64,000 nucleotides of DNA from Alopecurus myosuroides. Lineage: Eukaryota; Streptophyta; Magnoliopsida; Poales; Poaceae. The stretch is from NCBI GenBank assembly GCA_028641055.1, contig CM054061.1, positions 59,008,825 through 59,072,824 of the forward strand, given 5' to 3'. This document shows, piece after piece, positions 21,829-31,993 of the stretch (position 1 is its first letter; each line of letters begins with the position of its first letter). The notes beneath the pieces are model-generated. The model worked only from the letters and a program-made list of their open reading frames with translations. It was not told the origin of the DNA and did no database searches. The position numbers and the translations under genes were made by a program.

Positions 21829-22497
21829 ACTGGGATGCCGTAATGGCGTCCCACTCCGCTTCTTCACCTGTGTCCCCTCGTCCACACGGAGGCCGCGCTG
21901 CAGCTGGCGCTCGTTATAGTCGTCGACGTGACGCTGGTAGCGGCGGCGTCGAGTCACCTGCCTCCGCTCGTGACAGAGGCTCCTCTGGATGGAGCTGGAG
22001 GAGGTCCTCCTCGGTCTCCACGAGGGTCATAGGTCCCTCCTCGCGCTCCTCTTCGCTGGAGTTGTACTCCTAGAGGGCCCGCAACACTGTAGCTGGTGAC
22101 TGCGGGGGGACTACCCGACGATGCCCGGTTTCAGGCCCACCCAACGAGGTGGAGGGGCCTTGCCGTTGCCGGCTTGGCCGCCGTGGATGAGGTCGTGCTC
22201 GTCGATGCGAGGCACGACCTCCGTGGGGAGGGGAGGGCGAGCCATTTCGATCGTCGGCGGAGGCGAAGAGGTAACCGTGCGTCTCCATTGCGGAAATCCG
22301 GCAGCGGGGAGGCTAAATCGCTCGCCGGAGCTAAGGAGGGTGGTGAGCGATTGCGACGGAGGCGGCTAGGGTTTCGGGAGGGATTGACCTCGGCTCAGAA
22401 ACCCGTTCATATAGCGGCTGGTGGGGGATTTTCGGGGCCCGAGTCGCGTTCTCACGTCGGTTCGCGTTCATATTTGAATTACGACGTTAAAACTGAT
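21560..22497 (-). other. GC-rich repeat-like segment with fragments of a minus-strand ORF
   Basis: Begins at AGCATCTATAGCAGAC, a string resembling the GAGCATCTCTAGCAGA ends of grass DNA transposons, but no matching inverted end was found. Minus-strand frames (METHGYLFAS near 22,288, then EYNSSEEEREEGPM, then RRRRYQRHVDDYNERQ near 21,950) form a broken acidic/basic protein of unknown function. Probably transposon-derived. Confidence 0.3.
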
Positions 22498-22570
22498 TTC
22501 AGCCCCTAAAGCGCCGGAACTGGCCCATTAAGAATTCAGCCCCTAAAGCGCCGGAACTGGCCCATTAAGA
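22498..22570. repeat. Tandem duplication of about 37 bp
   Basis: The unit TTCAGCCCCTAAAGCGCCGG (continuing AACTGGCCCATTAAGA) occurs twice head to tail without a mismatch in the shared 36 bases. Confidence 0.9.
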
Positions 22571-23549
22571 TTGCATACCATGCAAATGCAAGTAATTCAT
22601 TATCCACACGTATCATACATATTTCATATAGTATGATCTTTGAAAGCACCTAAGTGTTGGACATTTGCATGATACAGGTAAACCATAGTATAGGAAGAAG
22701 CGGGTAAATCGCTCTAGGTTAAAATAAAACCTACCGGTACTGCTAGGGATTCTCTAACTCCATCATAATTCAAGCCGGAGAAAAACGGTTTGCAAAACAA
22801 AAGATGGGGAAAGAATGTTGCACACGGACGTGCGTGTGATTCTCTGGATTTTCAAGGAGCGTTGCCCGGTCACATGGAAGCTCCAGCTCTGTTGGTGATT
22901 AATTAGTTTTTAACGGTCCCGTTGGCGTAGCTTCCATTTTGGGAGAAAGAATGCCCACAAATTGGGACTTTGCTTCAGACAAGTCAGGCACTGCAGTCCG
23001 TGGTCAAACGAGATGGCTTGGAGTCTATGTATGGGCGATGCGCTTACCTTGATTACAACTTTAGGATTAACGCCGACTAGTACTAATTAAGTGATCATTA
23101 GCCATGGTTAGTCTGGTTAGCTAGCGGGGCCAATTGAGCCGACAAGTTGCTACGGAACAAGAGGCTTTCCACCGTCCACGTTCCTGCCGGGCTCTCTGGA
23201 AGTAAAGAATTATTGGGAGCATTTATTGTGGAAGAATTCATTTGGTGTATGGACGAAAAGGAAAGTCTCCGTGTGAGCTTGTCTGATCCACCACTGGACC
23301 ATTTCCCTCTCCGAGACGTTTCTCGATCTGGATATCTCTGTTACAATATCTCATTGTTTTTTCCCTCACCGTGTGTGCAGGGGCAGGAGGAATAGCTGCC
23401 TTTGTTGACACCTCTCATGAGCTGCATAAAATTTCCCCTCTTTATTAGTGGCCGGCATATTGGTCTATAAGATACTCCCTCCGTCCGGGTTTACAGGGCT
23501 CTAGTGAAAAAATATTTGTCCAATAATTAGCCTCCTACAAGGCTCCTAA

Positions 23550-24052
23550 GGCCTTCCGTAATGCATAGTATCTTAGCGCGTTATCATAGGTAGAAATACA
23601 ATCTAAGAAACAACCACCCTAATGCATTGTTTCTTATACTCCCTCCGTCCTGGTGTATAGGGCACAATCTCAAAAACATGTAGTCCCATCTATAAGACAC
23701 ATTTTGCATTAATTCTCTTCTAATTAGTGGGTGGTTGGCTTTCTCCACTCCTCTCCACCAATGCATGTAATGTTTAAACCCCAATGAATGACTACCTTGG
23801 GCCTAGAGAATTGCTATATGTGCCCTATACACCAGGACGGAGGGAGTACATCGTATCTAAGTTAAGTTGCATTAATTGATTTTGGTCTAATACTTGTTTG
23901 TGATTGGACTAGCAACATTTTTTGCCTATGATCTCGTGCAAGAGTTGTATCTTATATAAGATACAACTACACTCTCTTTCTTCAATAAATAGGGTGCCAC
24001 ATAAGCAAAATGCCTATGATACCGTGTCAAGATACTCCCATTACGGAAGGCC
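23550..24052. mobile_element. Tourist-like (PIF/Harbinger) MITE, middle layer
   Basis: Ends are GGCCTTCCGTAATG and CATTACGGAAGGCC, with a further matching stretch AGTATCTT. TAA target duplication at 23,547-23,549 and 24,053-24,055, the hallmark of Tourist-like elements. Contains the inner Stowaway element. Confidence 0.8.
23639..23846. mobile_element. Stowaway MITE, inner layer (208 bp)
   Basis: Perfect inverted ends CTCCCTCCGTCCTGGTGTAT and the reverse at the right, with TA at 23,637-23,638 and 23,847-23,848. The ends are perfect, so this is the youngest layer of the nest. Confidence 0.9.
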
Positions 24053-24688
24053 TAAGAATTAATTCTCCTAAAAACATGTAGCCTAATTATTGTTTAATCC
24101 CACTCACATCCCCACTTTTCTCTCTCTTTCTTTTCACTGCCCAATGCATGCTAGCATGCGCACAGTTTATCGGGCAACTTTGATTAGGCTTTAATTGAAA
24201 ATTTTGGAACTCTCGCTCTCATTGGCTCCTGTACAACCAGTAGCTGCATGTCTTGGTCGCGATGCAAGACACTACAAGCCCAGTAATCCAGGACAAAGGG
24301 AGTAAAAAAGCAAACATGTTCTTGAATATCATATTGCAGAAAAGCGGTTGCTGCTCACGAGAAGTAGTCGCGGTGGCGACCGGGCGAACTACACATATGG
24401 TACTATTGGCTTATCCTTTTCTAGACTACAAATCAAACATAACTGGATTTGCACGGCCGTTGATCTATGCTCTCATCTCCTCTTGTTATGAGCACATTCC
24501 AAGTCTTGCACGGCCGTTGTAGCGACTTTGGGCAACTGCGGTAATATATACTCCTATATCTGAGTTCGTGTGGGAGAAAAACCTTTTGCCAAAAAAAGGA
24601 AATGCTGCGCACGGGCGTGTGATTCTCCTCTGGATTTCCATAGCGCGTGCCCCGGTCACATCAAAGCTCCAGCTCTCTTCTTGATTAA

Positions 24689-26382
24689 GACCATCTCCAT
24701 CGGCACCCTCCAAATGGTCGCCCAAAGGTCTAATGGTGTCCGGACAAAAAGGGGCACCTCCCAAAAAGTGTCCACCCGTCAATTTTGTGTCTAGCCCCCA
24801 GCCCACCCGTCATACTTGGGGGCCTGGCTGGGGGCGCCGGACATCGTCCGCTCACTTCTCTCGATAGGGGGATCCCGCCCGTCAGCGATACTCATCGCTT
24901 CGAAGGCAGTTTAAGGCGTCGTGCAGAGGTGGGTGAGGCCGCGTTAATGGCGACAACGGGACGCGACTGCCCGGCAGGCGACTGGGCGGCAGTTCTCTAT
25001 CCACACGCCACCCAATTACTTCAACGGGACGCTATGGACTGTGGCCGCGGCGTGTCTGGCGACTTTGGACGCGACGTGTCGCCGTCATTTACTCCGACGG
25101 GACGCGTGCACACCGACGCGTCCTCGCCCTCCCACCACTCCTCCCCCTCCCCCCCCTTCCCATGCCATTGTTTCCCGCCCAGAGAGTCGTCTACACAAGG
25201 CACCTCCCATCGCTCTCGCCGCACTCACTCACATCGATCTCGCCGCACTCCAACTAAACACCTGAGACGATGCCGCGTCGGCTCCAGGCGTGCCGCAACT
25301 CGCCTCTGTACTGCCGACCCGCGGCCGTGACGCGTGGCCATAGTGACGACGACAGCGACAACGAGTTCCACTACGAGGAGGAGCCGGTGGAGCCGATGGA
25401 TCCTGAGCTGCCGGCGCAGGACGAGGCAGAGCCCGAGCAGCAGCCGGCGCAGGGGGAGGTGGAGCCACTGCCGCGTCCAGTCTGGCCCGACCAGGTTTTG
25501 GCGTACAACTCGTTCGCCACATGGCGCAACGAAGAGGCGTTCCGCCGGGTCCGCGCTGGTCTCGAGGACGCGGCGGCAGTGGCCGAGGCTGCCGCTGTTC
25601 GGGCATCCTTGGAGACCCATCAGAGGGAGGACCAATTCTGCGCCTTCATAGAGGCGGAGCGCCAGGTCTACCAGCAGCTCAATGCGAACGCGGCGTCCGA
25701 TGAGCAGCAGGCGAGTCTGCGTCGATCATGGCCGCTCGGCGTGCTGCCCACGAGGAGTTGAACGCCACGCGGGCAAGCCGAGAGGCAATGCAGACTGCCC
25801 GGAGCGACGTGGACAACACCCACCGCGCCCGTGTTGACGACGCCTTCCGTCGGGCCCGCGAAGCTATGGCGATGGACGCGAGGCGGTGCGATGGTGTGAC
25901 CAGGCCGAGGCCGAACGGCGCAAGGCTGTCCTGCGGAACGAGAGGCGCAACCGTCATCCCTCGGAGCCGGCGCAGTTGCACCGGATGCGGATGCAAGGCA
26001 GAGCGGAGCAGCGCTGGCTCGCTACAGTGGTGAACCCATCGCCAAGCGACCCATCGCGTTTCGCCGAGAACGACAACGAGGCTGGCCCCTCCAACATGGC
26101 AGGCTACAACGACGACGAGGACGACCTTTAGGATAGTGTTAGGCTAGTTTAAAGTTTCCCGCCGTAATTTAAATTTAAATGTAATCGTATGAATGTTTTA
26201 AATCAAAGTTTCTAATCGCCTATAAGTTGTTTGTGCTAACGATGGCTAGATAGGGGGTTCGAATTGGAATGTGCCGGTGTGGAGCACGCCCATCAAATCG
26301 GCGGACACATATGTGACACCCCAAAGGAAAATTAATTGGAAGGTGCCGGACACGTATTTGATGTGTAACCGTGGAGATGCTC
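24689..26382. mobile_element. Harbinger-like element of 1.7 kb with cargo ORFs
   Basis: Ends GACCATCTCCATCGG and, reversed, GAGCATCTCCACGG. TAA duplication at 24,686-24,688 and 26,383-26,385. Unit 1 of the segmental duplication supplies the empty target site, confirming both borders. No transposase is recognised, so it is non-autonomous. Confidence 0.75.
25270..26131 (+). pseudogene. Cargo ORF of the Harbinger-like element, frameshifted
   Basis: GC-rich ORF starting MPRRLQACRNS. It has an acidic region (HSDDDSDNEFHYEEEPVE), a WRNEEAFRRVRAGLEDA segment, an Ala/Glu-rich helical section (FIEAERQVYQQLNANAASDE) and, after two frame changes near 25,720 and 25,890, a tail of RRKAVLRNERRNRHP, QGRAEQRWLATVVNPSPSD and GPSNMAGYNDDEDDL to the stop at 26,131. 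The parts read as one ancestral protein, probably coiled-coil. It has no transposase motif that I recognise. Function unknown; it is part of the element and is not a host gene. Confidence 0.5.
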
Positions 26383-26766
26383 TAACTAATTTTTAACGGT
26401 CCGTTGTCCTAACTTTCCATTTAGGGGGAAAGAATGCCCACGAATTGGGACTTTCCTTCAAACAAGGAAGATATATGCAGGTCGTGGTCAAACAAGATAG
26501 GTTGCCTAGCTTCGAGTATATGGGCGGTCCGCCTGCCTTGATTAACGCCGACTACTAATAATTAAATAATGTAGTACTAAATCACTAGCCACGGTTAATC
26601 GCCGACAAGTTGCTAGGGAACAAGAGGTTTTCTACCGTCCACGTCCTTGCCTGTCTCTCTGGAGTATTTATTGTGGAAGAATTGATTGGAAGTAAGGAGG
26701 AGGAAAGTGTGTGAAGTCTCTATTCTGGTGACCATTTCCCTCGTCCAGACGTTTCCGCACTGTATA

Positions 26767-27164
26767 CTCCCTCCGTCCGGGATTAGAGGTCCCCTAGTGG
26801 AAAAAAATTTGTCCCAGAATTACTCTCTCACAAGGCCTGTAATCTTTAATGAGAATTAATTATCGTGGAGAATTTATGGCTAAAATCACTCCTGGCCGCA
26901 CCCTCCATCTTTTTCTCCCGTGTGAAACTGATTTCCTGCATGCATGCGATGTGAACAGATTGGCTCATTCTGTTTCGGGTTTCCTTTTCCACAAACGAAG
27001 CGTTGGTTTGCTGGCCTAATTACTCCTCACTTAATGGACAAATCACGTATCTGTTCAGTTACTGGCTGAAACGGAAGACGCAGCCTCGATACGTATCACC
27101 AGTAGAAACAGACCTTGGTCGCGCTGCACAATACTACGGGACCTCTAATCCCGGACGGAGGGAG
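26767..27164. mobile_element. Stowaway MITE (398 bp)
   Basis: Inverted ends CTCCCTCCGTCCGGGATTAG continuing AGGTCCC; TA at 26,765-26,766 and 27,165-27,166. Same family as the outer MITE at 23,475, but inserted at a different point of the duplicated segment. Confidence 0.88.
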
Positions 27165-27430
27165 TACTATATCTTGCTTGTTTTCGCGTGTATGATGATT
27201 AATCTATAGCTGCCTTGGACCCTTGATGATCGGGTACATGAGGCAGCAACGGGTGGATCACAACTTGTTTCCCCTCTTTCCGGGTACACGATCATTTTGT
27301 CTTGTCAAAAAGCAAACCCGTTTTGAATATTCTGTCACGGACAAACAAACAAACAATCGCTAGCTTTTAATCAAGACAATGCCGTAGTCGGTTGTTGTTC
27401 ACGAAAAGTACTCATGGTGGTGAGCTATAG

Positions 27431-28728
27431 TATTCCTAGTACTAGTACTATACCTTGAGCTCGTCATTTTCTCGCCTAAAAAACGATGAATTAACTAGAC
27501 ATAGCTGAATCTTTCTTGAGAAAAAGAAAACGATGTGTCACTTGAATACTTTTGTTCGTTCTGTGCCGCAGATACAGAATCCCTAGGATTCGTTCCCTCC
27601 GCCCGTCACGATGCCCTGGGGCGAGGAGAACCCCGAGACCCGGTTGACGTTCGGCCATGATGTGTGGCCGCAACGGAGAGGAAACGCGACTATGCCGGCG
27701 GTGATGTGATCCGGTGACGGATGTGTGGCATGCATCACACGCAACGAAAGGCAAACGCACGGCGGCGACGCCTGCGTTTAAACAACACGAGACAGGGAGC
27801 GATACGTAGGACCGGCGGCAGGACGGCGGGTGAACGCACGAACGGGCCGGAGCGGCGGCACCGCCCGCCGGGCCCCATCGGACGCCGCAGCGGAGGAGAG
27901 ATAGGGACGGTGAGTGGATGGCCACGCTTCGTCGTCCCCCACTCCCGCTGTACGTGTGGACCGTTCGTTACGCTTTTTCCTCTCCCGCCCCGCGCACGCA
28001 TACCACGCGGTTCACGCGTGCGGACGACTAGGTCCGTCCGTGCGACTCAATCTCCCTCCCCTCTCTCGTCTTCACTGCTCATCGGTACTACCAACTGCAC
28101 CGTATCGTTTACTCAGTTTTTTTTTTTTTTTTGGCTCCGCTTACTTTTGACCTCTTGGCTTTATATTATACAACAAAATAAAACACCTAAATAGGCGATT
28201 CTGGCCTTGAATTTTGTGTTTCAATTGAATCTGCATGACGGCAGAAGTTTAAAGCCAGATGTAAGCCAAATCAAACACCCCCATAATCATGCATTTGATA
28301 TATGTTGCAGTAGTTCCAATGATTACTATATCTTGAACAGAAAATTTTATTTTACGATTTGTTTAAATATTTGTGATCACAACGGGGAGTTATTCTAAAC
28401 GACTCGTATTGGATAGAATTTTTTATCACAAATGTGTGGAAGTAGGGCTTCGCGGTGCTCCAGTCTAGAGCAGCATCTAACATGCCAACTCCACGGAGAA
28501 CCAGTCCACCGCAGAACACCTATTATGTCGATCCGAGAACCAGTCCACCGCAGAGCTTCACATAATTACAACGATTTTGTCAACCCCAAGTGAGAAAAAA
28601 CTTTTCGAGTTGCTATCTCGAGCGACAAGTCGTTCTTTTCCTCCCGAAACAGATCAAGCTAGTCCAGCGTTCGACTACGACCTAAAAGTCACCGCCGTCC
28701 TTGACTCCGATAGCTACTCCCTTCCCCA
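27431..28728. other. No recognised feature
   Basis: GC-rich 27,590-28,080, then AT-rich. Overlapping Arg/Pro-rich frames on both strands are composition artefacts. A T17 run lies near 28,116-28,132. Confidence 0.5.
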
Positions 28729-28751
28729 CCCCCCCCCCCCCCCCCCCCCCC
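28729..28751. repeat. C homopolymer of about 23 bases
   Basis: Uninterrupted C run following CTTCCCCA. Its length may be an assembly estimate. Confidence 0.85.
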
Positions 28752-28879
28752 ATCCGAGATGCCTCATCACTGCCTCCTCGGGCGACCTCGCCCCTCGCCG
28801 GAGCTTCCTCCTCCGACACCACATAGAGTATCCGGTTAGGTCCTCCCATCCGCCACCATTAGGGTTGAAATTAAAGAAA

Positions 28880-29390
28880 CCCGCGAGTTAAATAAGTAGC
28901 TCGCAACTCCGTTCGCTTGGCTCGAACTCGTTGTCAAACGAGCCAAAACGATTTTTTGTTTTCGATAGCAATCAAGTTAAAGCTAGACGGGCCGAGTTTA
29001 CCGAGTACTCGTTTAGCTCATTTTACTCTGTAAAAAGAGTAGCTAACAATATTCTTGTTTATGTGAACAAATTTTTATTTGATTATCTTAGTTTGTCTAC
29101 TACAAATTATTTGATGGTGACATATTTTCACTGATTATTTGATGATTTCATTATACATGACCAAATAATTCAAAATAATTGTATATAAAATCTATAATGT
29201 TAATTTTTTTACAGTTTTAGAAAAATTAATCGAGTAGCTCGTGAGCTACTCACGAGTTCAGCGAGCCAAGCCAAATTTCGTTTCTGAACTCATTTGTTGA
29301 ACCAGTCGAGCCGAGCTTGACTCGTGAGTTGACCAAACTTAAGTGAGTCGAGCCGAGCTTGGCTCAGCTCGGCTCGAATTCCGGGCCTAG
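28880..29390. repeat. Repeat with GCTCG/CGAGC-rich ends and AT-rich core
   Basis: Both flanks are dense in AGCTCG, GGCTCGA and CGAGCC strings in opposite orientation (GCTTGGCTCGAACTCG left; CGAGCCGAGCTTGACTCG right), around an AT-rich core of about 200 bp. This looks like a DNA-transposon derivative with degenerate inverted ends. Borders and superfamily are not fixed. Confidence 0.35.
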
Positions 29391-29826
29391 CCACCATCCC
29401 GTCTCCGGCTAGCCTTCAGGTGAGCATCTCATGTTTGTGGATGCATTATGTTTGAACATTTGTGAGCGGCTCTTGTGGGACTAGGTTGATTAGCTCTTGA
29501 TTATCGTAAGTGTTGACATTTACCGCTTTTCTTCCTATCTACATCCCACTATGAGAGCGGAGTAGCGCCAGATGTATTAGCTTCGGTCGGAGAGCGGTTT
29601 CCGCAAACGAGGAGCTGGATCGACGGATCTCGACGAACCAGAGAGCTTCCGAACATGCCCTTCGTCAAATATACATGAATCCGCTTGACATTTAATATGA
29701 TGCAACATTGGTTCCAAATTAGTTAGTCCAGGACTAGTTATGAAATATTCTCACCTATTTATACTGATTTATTTTACTCGTCATCACTCGGCTTATCATT
29801 ATGTTTTTTTTTTTTGATATTGTATA
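29391..29826. other. No recognised feature
   Basis: Short frames only; no terminal repeats or domain seen. Confidence 0.5.
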
Positions 29827-30041
29827 CACTCTCTGTTATTGAAAGTAAGGCCTAGAGTTTTTTAAACCAAACAGCGTAACGTTTGACCAAGTTCTTAGAA
29901 AAAACAATTAACATGTAAACACTAACTTAATACATCATGTAGTATATTTAATATGATACCAGTTTGTTTCTAAAAGTTGGTCAAACTTTACAATATTTGA
30001 CTTAAAAAAAAAATAGGCCTTACTTTCATAAATGGAGGGAG
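29827..30041. mobile_element. Stowaway MITE (215 bp), degraded
   Basis: Left end CACTCTCTGTTATTGAAAGT and right end, reversed, CTCCCTCCATTTATGAAAGT, both continuing AAGGCCTA. TA at 29,825-29,826 and 30,042-30,043. Confidence 0.8.
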
Positions 30042-30105
30042 TATTGAACACTTTTTTTTTCAAGGGAGTATTGAACACTTCTTTTTTCGAGGGAGTATTG
30101 AATAC
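30031..30105. repeat. Three short direct repeats at the MITE edge
   Basis: GGAGGGAGTATTGAACACTT, then AAGGGAGTATTGAACACTTC, then GAGGGAGTATTGAATAC, separated by T-rich tracts. Looks like slippage amplification of the MITE end plus its flank. Confidence 0.7.
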
Positions 30106-30945
30106 TATATTCATGTATAGCTAAGAACATTAAAATAATACCTTACATACATGTAGAATTTTTTCGTACTTGCAATAACTATCACTACAAACATATTTCA
30201 ATTGCGAAAGTATGTAGTTCCCTTTGGTATGTTTGAGGGAAACATATATTTTGATATGAATAATTTAACAATAATGCGAGTTAATCAATGTTATCATATC
30301 AGCGTATAAATTATGTATAGAATGTTTGTATGTTTATCATTTCACCTACTATCCTTAAATATCCATGGAACTCCGTGGAGTGTTTTAGAACGTAGTATGA
30401 ATCTAGCAAATAACTTTGTAGAGATTTTCGAAGTACACCAAAGCTAACTCGTGGCATGCCCAAACAATGTACCCATTTAAAAGAATTACTTGATCTGTCT
30501 TGAACAAGTGGGAAACAAACTGAGCTAGTTACAAGGAGACAGCGGCCCTGAGAGCGGGCCAGCAAGAGAGTATGTCAGCTATGGCACGTGCAAGCTATTG
30601 TGGGCAGGTGGAGAACGTGTCCGCTGAAAAGAAATAAGCAAAATGCTACAACATCTGAAACATGCTAAAAATTGGCAAGTGTTCGTCTGTGTGAGTCAAG
30701 ACTCAAGACTAGAGGACGGAAACAAGTAAAGCCGCGACGGAGTACGCGTTCGTTAGGGTTTTTCTTCCTCCCGCCCGGCGATCAGGCGGCGAGCCCCCGA
30801 GTTCGTACCAGATCCGAATCTACTCGTTTCGAGGGTGATTACAAGTACTACACGAAGAGAATCTTTGTATATCTCTGAATACCTTGAGTCGATTGAACGA
30901 CAACATCCAGCGCTGGAGCAGTTTAGGGAAACGAGGAGAACACCA
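30106..30945. other. AT-rich DNA and 5' leader of the DUF4283-like ORF
   Basis: No gene up to about 30,670. From about 30,720 the DNA becomes GC-rich (GTTAGGGTTTTTCTTCC, then CCCGGCGATCAGGCGGCGAG) and looks like the leader of the ORF that starts at 30,946. Confidence 0.4.
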
Positions 30946-31159
30946 ATGTCGGGCTCACTTTCGGCGACAAACTCTGAAACAACGTCAAGGGAATCAAAGC
31001 AAAGCAAGGATCACCCGGGGGGTCTTGGTATGGAAGAGAAGGCGGAAGTTTCAGAGACTCCTGGCGGCGGGGGGATCAGTTCCATGTTCGATCGTCTGGG
31101 TATCGGTGAGGAGGAATTTGATGATCTCATCATTGAAGATACATACATAAATCTAGCTG
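30946..31159 (+). pseudogene. 5' end of a DUF4283-type (LINE ORF1-like) protein, cut by element A
   Basis: ATG at 30,946 gives MSGSLSATNSETTSRE. Near the C-terminal end it reads FDRLGIGEEEFDDLIIED, then INLAVE. The EEEFDDL-(V/I)-(V/I) pattern is what precedes the core of DUF4283 proteins, which occur in plant LINE ORF1s and related host proteins that bind nucleic acid. The reading frame stops being plausible exactly at 31,160, where the element A LTR terminus TGTCGAGAC begins. The rest of this gene should lie beyond the right edge of the window. Confidence 0.5.
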
Positions 31160-31704
31160 TCGAGACATCGTAGTAGAATTCATAGACGGGGGTGCCATGA
31201 GACTATTGATAGAGATGTGGGGGGGGGCGTGATTGTGCGAAGGACAATGACACAGGGTTTTTACCCAGGTTCGGTACGACGCAGTAATGCGACGTTCCTA
31301 CTCCTGCAATCTCACTATTCAGGACTAAAGCCTGTAAATACAGAGTACAATATGAGGTTCTATTAGCTGCTCGTCGAGGATCAACCTCTCGGCGAGTTAG
31401 CCTTTAGCTTCTTGTCTATCTATCATATCTCCAATCCGGGTTTATATAATAGCCGGATTAGGGCATACAGTGTAGGAAAGCTAGAAGACTACGGTAACTA
31501 TTAACTTGGAAAGTAAGGAATCCGCCTTCTACTCCAAGCCAGATCACGTGGGCCGTGATCCGGATTCTTCTAGAACCCGGCTTCTGTACGTCAGCTTACT
31601 GGACCGTCCAATGGACCGTATCCCACTACCATTTGGGCCATCCGGGTAATCCGACACTTCGGACTGCCACCTAATATACCCCTATTCGGTATATATCCGA
31701 CAGT
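31160..31704 (-). repeat. 3' LTR of element A (545 bp)
   Basis: Minus-sense start TGTCGGATATATACCG at 31,704, preceded by the purine-rich CTTGGGGGGTAC tract, and end GATGTCTCGACA at 31,160. The termini form a TGTCG/CGACA inverted repeat. TATATAAA lies at about 31,441-31,448 on the minus strand. It matches the element B LTR (45,897-46,439) at about 95% over the 270 bases I compared. Confidence 0.88.
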
Positions 31705-31993
31705 ACCCCCCAAGAAGGATTAAAACTCTGATTCGCCGTCTTTCGTCAAATGTATATTTTCCGAGAAATATCGACCTGCAGTCTTGATTCTTCTTTTTCT
31801 CCTCAAAGGATGTTATAACGCAAAACTCGGAATCCAGAAAATTCGGCTTTTCTTACACGATCCTTCGTGAAGAAGGAACTTCCTACGTCAATGCTTTAAT
31901 CATGCTGACGTAAGGGACGTTTGGGTTTCAGGCGGGAAACCCAGAAACAAATATCTGACAGATTCTCGCGGGAAACGAGGCGATAGCACTAAT
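31705..31993 (-). other. Element A between LTR and extra ORF, with polypurine tract
   Basis: The minus-strand tract CTTGGGGGGTAC abuts the LTR start and is the PPT. The remainder has no ORF; it continues at 38,564 after the copia I insertion. Confidence 0.7.
31989..31993. repeat. Target-site duplication CTAAT of copia I (left)
   Basis: CTAAT precedes TGAAAGTTC; the same CTAAT follows CCTTTCA at 38,564-38,568. Element B keeps the uninterrupted sequence at the corresponding place (TAGCAATAATCACC reversed), confirming the insertion site. Confidence 0.88.

Larger units (their letters stand above)
23475..24302. mobile_element. Stowaway (Tc1/mariner) MITE, outer layer of a three-level nest
   Basis: Left end CTCCCTCCGTCCGGGTTTAC; right end, reversed, CTCCCTTTGTCCTGGATTAC; both continue GGGCT and TAGTG. 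TA flanks at 23,473-23,474 and 24,303-24,304. It is split by the Tourist-like element at 23,550-24,052. It belongs to the same family as 26,767-27,164 (shared CTAGTG and TTTGTCC start, and TTGGTCGCG near the end). Confidence 0.8.
22780..24400. repeat. Diverged segmental duplication, unit 1
   Basis: Shares order and sequence with 24,570-27,430: GTGTGATTCTC with GGTCACAT and AGCTCCAGCTCT, then TTTTTAACGGTCC, AAAGAATGCCCAC, ATTGGGACTTT, GACAAGTTGCTA, TTTATTGTGGAAGAATT, GACCATTTCCCTC, CCCCTCTTT and TTCACGA/CTCACGA blocks. Similarity is roughly 75-85% with many indels. No coding sequence is recognised in either unit. It holds the MITE nest at 23,475-24,302. Confidence 0.7.
24570..27430. repeat. 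Diverged segmental duplication, unit 2
   Basis: Second copy of the sequence at 22,780-24,400, interrupted by the Harbinger-like element (24,689-26,382) and by its own Stowaway MITE (26,767-27,164). In unit 1 the DNA reads straight through the Harbinger site as GATTAATTAGTTTTTAACGG, which is the empty site. Confidence 0.7.

Noticed and set aside
25728..26033. Separate Arg/Ala-rich gene in the Harbinger-like element
   Set aside because: It is a frame-shifted continuation of the cargo ORF that starts at 25,270.
28116..28132. T17 run considered as a Pol III terminator or retroposon tail
   Set aside because: No A/B boxes, tRNA- or SINE-like sequence upstream and no target duplication found.
27491..28194. 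Arg/Pro-rich ORFs on both strands
   Set aside because: Overlapping frames in GC-rich DNA without domain, start context or splice support.
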